DNA of 64,000 bases from NCBI RefSeq assembly GCF_028640845.1, contig NC_080540.1, positions 283,817,524 to 283,881,523 on the forward strand. Reading direction: 5' to 3'. The notes beneath the pieces were generated by a model, which was given only the letters and a program-made list of their open reading frames with translations, did no database searches and had not been told where the DNA came from. The first letter of the stretch is position 1. Every line of letters begins with the position of its first letter. A program made the position numbers and the translations under genes. The stretch is from Ahaetulla prasina. Lineage: Eukaryota; Chordata; Lepidosauria; Squamata; Colubridae. Shown one piece after another: positions 55,193 to 64,000 of this stretch.

Positions 55193-56369
55193 CCGCAAGT
55201 CTTAAGGCTGACATCCTCTGGAACTCGGGTTCCTGCAGCCATTTCCACATTCTTCGGAAGGTCTCCCTGCCCGATTTCAGTTTACTCCAAGGCTTAGGGT
55301 TCCTTAGAAGGTCTGAAAGGGTCCCCTGAGAACGGCACAGCACCCGCTGGGCGAAGATGGCCTGGGGGATGCTGTAGCGCTTCAGCTCGGCGGTGATTCT
55401 CTGCGCCACTTCTTTGGTGTTGATCTCCTCCAGCTGGCCCGAGTTGCTCACCTGGCCGCCCGAGGAGGAAGGCGGCCTTTCCCGGCTGGAGGCCAAGACG
55501 GGCCCATGGGGCTGCGGGTGGCCGCCGGGGTGATGCATCCCGTTCAGGTGAGCCATCATCGGGGCCGGAGGGGTGGCTAGGCCCCGCGAGAGGTGTTGGT
55601 CGCTCCGGGTCAGCATGGCCGGGTGGGCCTCGAAGTTGGGGCTCAGCATCTTCTCGGGGACGGTCGGCCCGTAGTTGTGGAGGCCCTGCTGGGGATTGTG
55701 GAGGGAGCCCAAACCGTTGCCCAGAGGCGAGAGGCTCTGGCCCATCCCGGCCATCTCTTTGTAGGGCCCGTAGAGGTTGTTCATTGCCGGGAGCCCCCGC
55801 TCGTCGCGCATCAGGGTGAAGCTGCCGCTGACGTTGCCCGAGAGGCGCTGGTGCTGGTGGGGATGATGGGCGTGCGGGTGGTGGGCGTGCGGGTGATGGT
55901 GGTGGTGGTGGGCGTGCGGGTGATGGAACTTATCCGAGACGGTAGAGATGGGCGGCAGGGGCTGGAGAGGCGTCAGCGTGGTGTAAGTGCTGGCCATGCC
56001 CAGGCCGGGCGGCGAGGAGTCGCAGGGCATGCTCATGGCGTGGTGCAGCGGGATGGAGAGCTCCGGCCGGTAGTCCCCTGCCCCGTCCAGCAAGGAAGCC
56101 ATGCTGCTTACCATGGCCGAACGCGAGGAGGCGGAGGCCAGCTCCTGATGGGAAGGCGGCGGGCCTGGAGCAGGCGGCGGGTGGACCCGGAGCGGGCCGG
56201 CGCTCCTGCCCGGCGGATGGTGGTGAGGGCTTGGGCTGCCCATCAACTCCTGCTCAGGGCCGGCCGGCCCGTGCAAGGGCCCCAGGCTCTCCATTGTCAG
56301 CTCTGGGTTCATGGCGCAGCTCTCCAGCTCTTTGGTGAGGCATCGATAGGGGGTGCAGACAGCCTTCAT
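55193..56369 (-). CDS. ONECUT2: One cut domain family member 2, exon 1 (partial gene)
   Basis: Homeodomain-type transcription factor of the CUT class, nuclear. In other vertebrates it acts in liver, pancreas, retina and neuronal differentiation. The exon encodes residues 1-392. The N terminus MKAVCTPYRCLTKELESCAM followed by NPELTMESLG is typical of ONECUT2; ONECUT1 starts at the equivalent of Met20. A Ser/Thr/Pro-rich block (about 128-148, TLTPLQPLPPISTVSDKF) is followed by a His-rich stretch (149-174) and SGNVSGSFTLMRDERGLPAM. The complete CUT domain spans about 310-392 (EINTKEVAQRITAELKRYS, SQGTLSDLLRNPKPW, FRRMWKWLQEPEFQR). The homeodomain would be in exon 2, which is not in the window. 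The poly-Gly and poly-Ala tracts that I recall from the human protein are absent. The reading continues past the donor for about 32 codons without meaning. An antisense ORF on the plus strand is its shadow. Confidence 0.96.
56310..56312 (-). other. ONECUT2: Second in-frame ATG with stronger context (Met20)
   Basis: The context GCGCCATGA has G at -3, whereas the first ATG (56367-56369) has T at -3. Met20 coincides with the N terminus of ONECUT1 (MNxxLTME). Use of this start is inferred, not shown. Confidence 0.4.
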
Positions 56370-56378
56370 TCAGTCCAT
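56370..56378 (-). promoter_or_regulatory. Two-codon upstream ORF abutting the start codon
   Basis: On the minus strand ATG-GAC-TGA directly precedes the ONECUT2 ATG, in the same frame with no bases between. If it lies in the 5' UTR, ribosomes that start there would stop immediately before the main start. Confidence 0.5.
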
Positions 56379-57300
56379 GGGGCGAGCCGGCGGTGGTGGT
56401 GGTGGTGGTGGTGGCAGCGGCGGCGGCGGCAGCCGTGGCTCCAGGGGTGTGCTGGGCGGGGGCGGGGAGAGAGGGGAGAGAGAGGGGAGAGAGAGAGAGA
56501 GAACGAGCGCTCCGGGCGCCCGGTGGCGGCGGCGGCGGCTGCTGCTTGCTGCTGCGGTGGCGGCGGCTCCTTTCCAGCCCACCGATTCAAGGCTCTTGCC
56601 GCCTCTTGGCTGACGGCCGGGCAGCGCAGGGAAGGGGGGGGGCGTCGCTCTAAGGCCTCTCAATTGTACCCGCGGGGGGGGGGGAAGGAAGCCCCCGGCC
56701 TTGCTGCGCCTCAGCCTGCCCAGCGCCGCGGCTGCCTCCTCGCCATGTCCGAGCCCTAGCCTGCCCTTCCGTCTTCTGCTGGGCTAGCGGGGAGCTGTCC
56801 AGAGTTGCGCTCGCGCCTCGCCACCCGCCCACCCATCTAGCCCGGCCCCTCACGCGCGCCAGGGAGGGAGGGAGGGAGGGAGGGAGGGCGCTCCACTGCG
56901 ATTGACCAGCCTCCTGCCCAATCTGCGGAAAGCCTCCGAGCAAGCCGGACCGAGGAGTGAGAGGAGGGGAGGGGGAAGGCCCAGCTGCCACAGGCCGGCC
57001 AATGGCGAGCCGCCGAGGGGGCGGAGCTTGGCCGCGGGAGGCTTCAAGCTTCGCCTGAAGATTCTCACTCAGGCGCTGGGGTCTCCAAACGCGGCGGCGA
57101 AGCAGCGCGAGAGGATTGCGAGAGGCTGCGGCCTCCGCGCTCTGAAACCGGCGGGCAAAAAGTCCGGAGGTCGCCCCCGCGCTTGGCCACGAGCCGGGAC
57201 CCGTGCCTCGCACAAAGGGAGCGAGGGGAAGACACGGGGGCGTCGTGGAAGGGCGGCTGAGCCACGCCCCGAAGCTAAATAATGACAATAAAGAATAGTA
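56379..57300 (-). promoter_or_regulatory. ONECUT2: ONECUT2 5' UTR and CpG-island promoter
   Basis: Very GC-rich sequence, continuous with the coding CpG island. A CCAAT motif is at 56999-57003 and a GC box GGGGGCGG at 57017-57024 (both in plus-strand orientation). A second CCAAT lies near 56918. A (GGGA)n tract is at about 56862-56888. No TATA box is evident, as is common for CpG-island promoters. The exact start site is unknown. All long ORFs here overlap in several frames and are compositional. Confidence 0.6.
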
Positions 57301-58546
57301 ACCGTAGTAGTAGTATAGTAATTATCGCTTCGCCGGGTCTCCACAGACTCGCCTCGCGTGAGGAAAAGCGGGCGGGAAGAGGTGGTCCTTCCTGCTGCAT
57401 CCTGGCCGCTGAGGCAAACGGGGAACTGTTTCTTCTTTCCCGCCCTCCGAAGGGCGAGACTTGTCAATCCTGGCGCTCCGGGGTTGGGGGGATGGAGGGC
57501 GACGTCCCGAGCGGCCTTGGCGCAGAAGCCTCCCCGCAACCACGGTCGCCAGGGCAGGCGGGCGCGCTCGCTCTCCTCTCAGGGCAGAGGTTGCCGTGGG
57601 GGGAGGGGGAGGGAAAGAGGCGGCCAGCCCTGGATCTGCGGAGCCCTGCCAGGCCGCTTCCTTCGGCTGCGCCTCCCGCGAAGGCGGCTGAGAAGGGACG
57701 GCGGCGCCGAACTTCGCCGAAGTTGCCTTTTTTTTTTTTTCGCCGACAGCCCGCCGGAGCGCCCTACCTGCCCTTCAGCGGCACTCGGGGCTGGCCGGCC
57801 TGCTGCAGCCCGGCGGCAAAAAACGACAACCACCACCCACAACCCCGCGCCGATAAAGCGGCGTGAATGCAGGTGCAAGATCTCTTTCCGGAGAGGCGCA
57901 AAGCAGAGGCGATCCTTAGGTTTGAGTTGCTTTGGATCCCACCGCATCGCCTCCTCCCTCCCTCCCTCCCTCCCTCCTCCCCGCTGTTTCCAACGTAATC
58001 AACCGTAGAAACTCCCTTCCAGGAAATCTGCCCCACGAATACTAACTACGTTGATCGTGAAGTTCCCGAGGACTTGCTATTGAAAAGGGAGAGGTCTCTG
58101 CCCCGGAGACGTTCCTAACCCAAAGCATGCTTTGTATATCCGACGGATAGCAAACCCAACAAGTCCTAAAACAAGTCGGCGCTCGTCGGAACGGCTGCTA
58201 AAGTTGTGAGCCAGCCCTCCATTAACCTCCGCTTGCACGTTTTATTGATTCTGCTTTGTCGTGGGCAACACGGGAGGGCTGAAAGCCTCCTCCTCCTCCT
58301 CCTCCTCCTCCTCCCCCCCTTTCTGTCGGCCCTCTTTCCTCTAGGAAACAGGAAAGGGATCTTAGCCCAGCATATAAAGCACCTTGATTCGGTAATAAAC
58401 TTGGGCTGGGCTCAACCAGGTTAGTTACACCCGCCGGATGGGAAAAGCTGGACTTTCTCAGAAGGCTTAGCTTGGCTCGCTTGGTTTCCTTAAGGTCTTT
58501 CGATTTCGCAGAGAAAAGGTGGGATCTCAAAAGTTGGCCCGGGAGA
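57301..58546. other. Upstream GC-rich region, no gene seen
   Basis: CpG density stays high to about 57900, then falls. Short triplet and tetranucleotide runs occur: (GTA)n at about 57301-57315, (CCCT)n at 57951-57977 and (CTC)n at 58287-58315. The large overlapping ORFs (57282-57866, 57358-58008) are Arg/Ala/Pro-rich and unrecognised. Confidence 0.5.
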
Positions 58547-58568
58547 GATGATAGATAGATAGATAGAT

Positions 58569-58644
<76 letters not shown>

Positions 58645-58645
58645 T
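58547..58645. repeat. (TAGA)n microsatellite
   Basis: About 24 units of ATAG with one interruption (GATGATAG) near the left end. The minus-strand LSIY-repeat ORF is its translation. Confidence 0.95.
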
Positions 58646-61600
58646 TTAGGTTTGAAGGGCAAAAAAAGGTGCCTAGACTCATCATCATAATAGAGACCAA
58701 TCCGTGTTGTTTGAAACGATCGTGGTGGTTCTTTTAAGTAAATCTTAAGGGCCGGAGAAACTCGATTCGGAAGATCTGTAGGTAGGAAATACAATTGAGT
58801 ACTGCATTCCATTTTCGACCGGATGTCATTGGCTGGGAATAGCAGATCGCTTCAAATCTTTCCAGTCCAGGCTGGGCCCAATCAAGCTGCTTTCCAGGAA
58901 AGGCGCCTGGGCCTCGAGTCGTTCAGAGACCCATCCGCCACAAATAAAAAGAAAAAGCGGGACTGTGGTGGAAGAGGCAATGGCCAGAATCCGATAGAAA
59001 CGGATGGCTGTAAAATAACCTCAGGGGAAGTGACATATTTCCCCTCTTCTAAATTTGCCCTTTATGCAACATTAACAAATTATATTAGAGGAAGTGTGTG
59101 TGGGGATCCATCAGGACTCTAATACCCCCAGGGTTACCTGCCGATCCAGTAGCACCGTCCTAAATTCCTTTACTTAAAAGTAACCTCATTGGGTTTAGCA
59201 AGGCTCAGCTTCATTGAGTTTTCAGATTGAAAACTTCCCATTTTTAGTCTGCAATTCATCCTCGTCAATTTAGTAAACGCGCCTGCAGCTTCGCTATCCA
59301 GGAAGCAGACAACCTGGACTGACTTTACGTGAAAGTAAAGCTCGCGGGAAGCGGCGCGGTTAGTTAGGCCATCTTGGGACTCTTGAACAGCTAGCTTTGG
59401 TCCAGCCTTGTCTCCTTTCATTGCTTTGGTGAATTTCTTGAGTAAGAGGAAGGGGTCGCCCTTCAAAACCTGCTGGACCCCGTTTGGCTACCCGGCCGGC
59501 AATCCAAAAGTTTCGGCTTCTTCGCGAGGGCGGGGGAAGGCGTGGGGTGCAAGAACAGGTTGCCCCCCGAAGAAGGGTTGAGCCCGGCTGAGGTTGCGCA
59601 GATGTTGCCTTTGTTTAAAGAGACAGCAATTAAGGAGAGGGGGGCGCATAAGTTTGAAAAGCGTGACCTATTTTCTTTTGATCAGCTGTCAACGGAAGAG
59701 CGGGGGGTCTTCTCAAGACAGCCCCTTTCCAACTACTTCCAGCTGTTAGAGAAAACCTGGCTTAGAAAACAATTTGGGGCGGGCTGCGGAGAAAGGAGTC
59801 CCACTTTGGGATTAAAAAAAGGGGGGGCCCCTGCAAAATCAGCGTTGAAAAATACCGGCCAGCCCGAAGAGTTTTGTGTGTAGGGGACGCACCGAGCCCC
59901 CTTCTTCTGAAATACAAAACTTGGAAGCCGAGTTTATTCCGAAGTCACCAAAATTGTGTAGGTTTAATTGGGATTTGCTTCCAAAGTGAGCAAATTGGGG
60001 AATCATTACTCGAAGGTAAAGCTAAAGATCACAGGTCACAGAACCGATTGGCCAAAAAAGAACAAAAAACCCTAAATCTCTTTAGTTATAATAAAACCCA
60101 TGCGGGGGAATAGAATGTTCTTCCGATTAAATTGGCCTAAAATGCAATAAAATGGAAATCTTAGCATGTAGTTCTGAATGGGCTTACTCGGAAGTGACTT
60201 CTCAGGCCAAATACATAAAACCAGGTTATAAGGATGGCAACTGTAAATTCACAGTAGGCTTTCCTTGTCCAGCTAAGTTATGGTGGAGATTTCCAAGCCT
60301 TTATGGGGCTGTGAAATCGCTCTCTCCCATGCATATATTATATAGGTCGTGTACAAACAAAAACACAGTCATATGTACCTACACACACACATACACCCAA
60401 CATACATCCTAGGGAAAAAGAAAGAATATAAAAAATATTAATCCATTAATTTTCATTTTTGTATATCGATTCAACAAAAACCTTCACATTTATTTCCCAT
60501 AATCGTTTAGGCTCATACCAATGCTTCTTCATTCATTTCTGTTGCATTATACTATACAATGAAATAAAAACGATTCTTATAAATTAGTCATTTTTTTTAA
60601 AAAAAGCAATGCTATTAATAATCTACTTGTTGGCATTTTGCAGGGAGGGCCTGCTACCATTCTTTAAAAAAGAAAAAAAGCTGGCTTGAATGGATCAAAA
60701 TAAGTTTGAAATATTAGGAGGACCCTAATTTGGGATTTGGAAGAAAGAATTCTGATCCGAATCCAGGGAGATTTCCTCTTAGAATTTCCCTTATTTCATA
60801 TCGCTGATTGTAAGGATATTGGGGGGGGGGCAGTCTAAGTTTTTGAGGACCTTTCTAAGCTTCTTTGGGGCAAAATTAAAATATAACCATCATGATCATC
60901 ATCACCACCGTCTCTCTACCTTGCCAGCTTTCACACTTCCGGCAGAATTGATTCAGAAAAAAAAAATTGGCCTTCCATTTTTTTTCACCCTTTGACGACC
61001 CAATTGGAATCCGGTTTTCCACCAGAAGCCTGCCATTGCCTATTAAAAATTAACCTCCCCCTACTTTCCAAGACTTTTTGAAAAACCCTCGGATTCACCT
61101 TTCGTGCCCTGGAAGACGACCAGCTTCAATGGATGAAGTGGCCAAAGCAACCGCTTCGCCCAGGAAAAAGGCAGCCTCCTTGCAAACAGGCTGCCTGGCG
61201 TCGAAACCATTACGCCAGAGCCGGTTTTGCATTTAGAAAGCTGAGCTCGATGGGACTTACTTCCAAAGGAGAGCGCGCCGTTCACACGGGACGCTAGTAG
61301 CTTGGCCGGTCGGCTCTGGGTCAAGCAGGCCGTTCCGCTGGCTTTCCCGCGCCTCGCTTTCAAGTCCCTTAAAACGTTTGCGAACCCCTTCGTTGGGCGA
61401 CGGCTTGGAGGAAATGCGCGCGCAAGGAGGGGGTGCCTTTGGGCTCGACGGCCTGCCTTCGGCTTCTGACACCCCCATCCTATTCCCGAAGGGGCGGGGC
61501 GCCTTTCGCTTTCTCCGGGGAGGCGGAGAAGCGCGAGCGAGGGTGTGTGTGTGCGTGTGTAGGGGGGAGGCTTGGAGGAAGAGCGCAGCCGGGAAAGGGA

Positions 61601-62486
61601 GCCCCGGGATCACGTGAGGGGGGGAGTTGAAAGGTGAGGGGCTGCGCGGCTCCCCACATCCGCCTCGATCGGGCTTCGTTTCTCCTTCGATCTTGGGTCG
61701 GGTTTGCCTTGTGTATCCCTTCTCCCCGATCTTAAACCCAGGGTCGGTTCCAAAGGATTCGTGCCATACCGTACTTTTATACAGTAGATAACAAAGCAAG
61801 TGAAAATGGGCTTTGATCCACACTGGAGGTTTATCATTTTTTCCTCTCCCTCCCTTTCCTACGGTTACTTCCCCCCCCCGGATCATTTTGAAGAAAGTGG
61901 GGCCCATCCAGTTGGGAAGAGCTGCCTAGTCTTCTGTTAAGCCTTCGGCAGTTGCGCGCCATTGATATTATGAATGAGAATGAAATAAGCCCATTGGCAT
62001 TCTATTTTGACGCTCTCTCTTAGCTATGTTTTATTCAACGGTAGGACTAAGCGAGGGGGAAAGTTCAACCGCCTTTACAAATGCGCAATATTGGAAGGGC
62101 AGGAACCGACAAGGCCCGGCCAAAGGCCGGATCCTCGAAAGACTCCGCCCGCCTGAATCTCCGCGAGGCTGGTTGCAGCGGGCCGGTGCCTCCCAGAAAT
62201 CTTAAATGGGGCTTGGCATGACTCCTCCGGGCCCGGACAAATGGCTCTCGGCCGCCATTCCCGACATGTGTGTGTCGTGTGCTTGATGTACTCGCTTAAA
62301 TACTAACCCCCCTTCCCTTAACTTCTTTGCTAATTCAAAATATTAACCTACCCTATTATGCTCAGAGAAACACACACGAACACTCAATATATACACCCCC
62401 TGTACTAAATTTGTGTATATATGTCCACATATGCACACATCATGCAGGTATATACTGCCTATGTTGTATATATGTTGTATGTATCT
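58646..62486. other. Upstream intergenic DNA, no gene seen
   Basis: Repeat-poor sequence with GC-rich patches (about 59470-59870 and 61090-61640) separated by AT-rich sequence. A (GT)n stretch lies near 61540-61560. The ORFs of 100-216 codons lack recognisable domains. From about 62330 the sequence becomes AT-rich with (CA)n/(TA)n motifs. Confidence 0.5.
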
Positions 62487-62642
62487 GTATATAATAAATG
62501 AGTGTATACATATATTGGATACATCATATTTGTGTGTATATTGATAGATAAGTTAGAACATAAAATATAGCTGTGTTACACTGTAACTTATCAACACACA
62601 CAAATATGTATACATGTATGCATACACTCATTTATTATATGC
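62487..62642. repeat. AT-rich imperfect inverted repeat, 156 bp
   Basis: The left arm 62487-62555 (TGTATATAATAAATGAGTG to GATAGATAAGTTA) pairs with the right arm 62584-62642 (TAACTTATCAACACACA to CACTCATTTATTATATGC), with a loop of about 28 bases. Mismatches and a few bases of length difference occur in the middle of the arms. Confidence 0.8.
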
Positions 62643-63129
62643 TCAAACACACAATACACTCCCAGATATATATGCATATACTACACACATATTGTATATA
62701 AAATCTACATGTGCATATATGTACACACACACACTATACAGACACACATATTTCACACTATAGCTGAGCTAAGCATCTATTCACACAAAGATTACTGCCT
62801 TTGTGTGAATGCAGTAATCTTATTACATACTACCTATATGTAGTTGAATACTACAACTGGATAGACTTACTATGCATGCATATACACACACTATTCAAAT
62901 ATATATGCACACTTATATGTGCAGGCAGTATGCATGTGTGCACACACACAAATATCTCTATAGTGAAATAGTACATAGCCTTTCCTCCTCTTGACTCTGT
63001 TCATCCATCCAACCACTAACCCACCTTCACTCCACCCACCCATCTCTGCCTCCTATAGGTCTTTTTAGAAATAGGGGGGAAGTAGAACCGAACTCTTGAG
63101 TTGTAGTAGGGCCTGTCTCTCATTCTCTC
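62643..63129. repeat. (CA)n/(TA)n-rich low-complexity tract with hairpins
   Basis: Alternating purine-pyrimidine sequence (CACACA, TATATA, GTGTGT) to about 62960, then ordinary sequence. It includes two overlapping perfect short palindromes at 62779-62819. Confidence 0.7.
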
Positions 63130-63860
63130 CCGCCCCCCCAGCTTCAGAAGCCATCTGGCATGGGTGTGGGGGAGCGGTATCGATCCAGTCCTTGTAGCTA
63201 GTGACCTCTTGCTTGCCCGGCCGACAGCTTCTTCGTCTCTTGCAGAGGCTGCCGCCTGCTCGGGCCTCGGCGCGCCTGCTCCTCTTACCTCTCCGGGTAA
63301 ACTGCTTTCCTCCCGTTTGCTTAAGATCAGCCAAGGCTTTTTGCAGGGCTGCCAGCCGGGCCTGGGAAGGAAACGGCGGGGCTTGGGTATCGCTGAGGGA
63401 ACCCGCGGCAGGGCAGAGGCTGCCGCGGGGTCCCAACCCGGGCCGGGAGAGCCTTTCGAAGCCTCGGCGGCACCGGGAAAGGCTGGCGACGGCCCCCTTC
63501 GCCTTTGCAGCTGGAGTCGCCCAGTTTTCCTTGGCGAGGGAAGGGGCCGGCTGAAGGCCAGAGAAGGTGGGTAGATCAAGCCCAGCCAGAGCCCGGGGTG
63601 GTACCGAAGTGGAGCCGCGGTTTTGGAGGGAGACGGGGGGCGGATGGAAGAGAAAAGAAAGTTTACCGGGAAGGGGGAACTTGTTGCTCTCGTGAAACCG
63701 CTGGGGAGGCAGCGCTTTCCAAGGGTCCCCCCATGGGCCCTCTGGCTGCCAGCTGACGGGCGCATCGGAGTGCTGGCCGTCTCCCCCACTTCTCAATCCT
63801 GGGGACCGAAGGAAGCAGGAGAAGGGGTCCCTTAATCCGCCCCCTCCCCCAGCTCGCTTT
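63130..63860. promoter_or_regulatory. GC-rich island 7 kb upstream of ONECUT2
   Basis: CpG-containing GC-rich block bounded by AT-rich DNA on the left. Minus-strand ORFs of 257 and 243 codons and plus-strand ORFs of 136 and 117 codons overlap across the same bases, so composition explains them. No protein domain is recognised. It could be a distal CpG-island element or a promoter of a non-coding transcript. Confidence 0.4.
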
Positions 63861-63914
63861 CCACCACCTCTGCAGGGACCTAAATCCGAGAAGATCCAGG
63901 CGGTCCAAACTTTC

Positions 63915-64000
63915 TACGACACCCGAAAAAAGGTTCTCCCAAAAGTGCTTTTTTTCAGGAGGCAACTGGACTTTTGTTTTTTTTTCTTTTGAAGACGTTT
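63915..64000. repeat. Fold-back element, cut by the window end
   Basis: CCCAAAAGTGCTTTTTTTCAGGAGGCAACTGGACTTT followed by TCTTTTGAAGACGTTT is the left arm of the family at 5286-5690 and 24012-24232. The right arm lies beyond the window. Confidence 0.8.

Noticed and set aside
55593..56759. 388-codon plus-strand ORF over ONECUT2 exon 1
   Set aside because: It is the antisense of the conserved coding sequence. GC-rich codons leave few stops on the opposite strand, and the product has no recognisable domain.
56650..58008. Several 120-216-codon ORFs upstream of ONECUT2
   Set aside because: They overlap in up to four frames in a CpG island and contain microsatellite-derived repeats; no splice signals or motifs single one out.
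63016..63796. 257- and 243-codon minus-strand ORFs
   Set aside because: They overlap each other and plus-strand ORFs in a GC-rich block, are Pro/Ala/Arg/Ser-rich and show no known domain, so composition is the simpler explanation.
1..64000. CRISPR-like arrays or prokaryotic defence systems
   Set aside because: The regular repeats are contiguous microsatellites without unique spacers, and the sequence is vertebrate nuclear DNA.

Overview
The window is vertebrate nuclear DNA, most likely from a squamate reptile and probably a snake. The evidence is the repeat content: a tRNA-derived SINE with the Sauria-SINE layout, CR1-type LINE 3' ends running into (AATAG)n-type pentanucleotide microsatellites, 5'-truncated L1 and L2/CR1-type LINEs, and many short non-autonomous hAT and Tc1/mariner-like elements. 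There are no bacterial-style genes, rRNA genes or functional tRNA genes.

The only host coding sequence I can support is exon 1 of ONECUT2, on the minus strand at 55193-56369. It encodes 392 complete codons, including the entire single CUT domain, and ends at a canonical GTAAGT donor in phase 1. I found no homeodomain exon anywhere to the left. If the gene is collinear with its orthologues, everything from 1 to 55192 is intron 1, so that intron is longer than 55 kb; the region right of 56370 is 5' UTR, promoter and upstream intergenic DNA.

Layout. 1-43.8 kb: repeat-dense intron (inferred). Elements are nested: L1 inside L1, a LINE inside a hAT MITE, and hAT inside hAT inside CR1. Many insertions still show target-site duplications (TSDs) that can be read by eye. 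43.8-44.5 kb: a CpG-rich island followed by a 214-bp inverted repeat. 44.5-54.4 kb: mostly repeat-poor DNA with a few low-complexity tracts, GC content rising towards the gene, and candidate regulatory motifs (ONECUT-like, FOX-like, CTCF-like). 54.4-55.1 kb: a 345-bp unit present as two tandem copies differing at one base, ending about 50 bp from the splice donor. 55.2-57.3 kb: exon 1 plus a CpG-rich promoter with CCAAT and GC boxes. 57.3-64 kb: upstream DNA with GC-rich patches, a (TAGA)n array, an AT-rich inverted repeat near 62.5 kb, another GC island at 63.1-63.9 kb and the edge of a fold-back repeat.

All calls come from reading the sequence without database searches. Repeat family names reflect recognition of ends, tails and protein motifs. 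The hAT and mariner assignments rest mainly on 8-bp or TA target-site duplications and terminal sequence.
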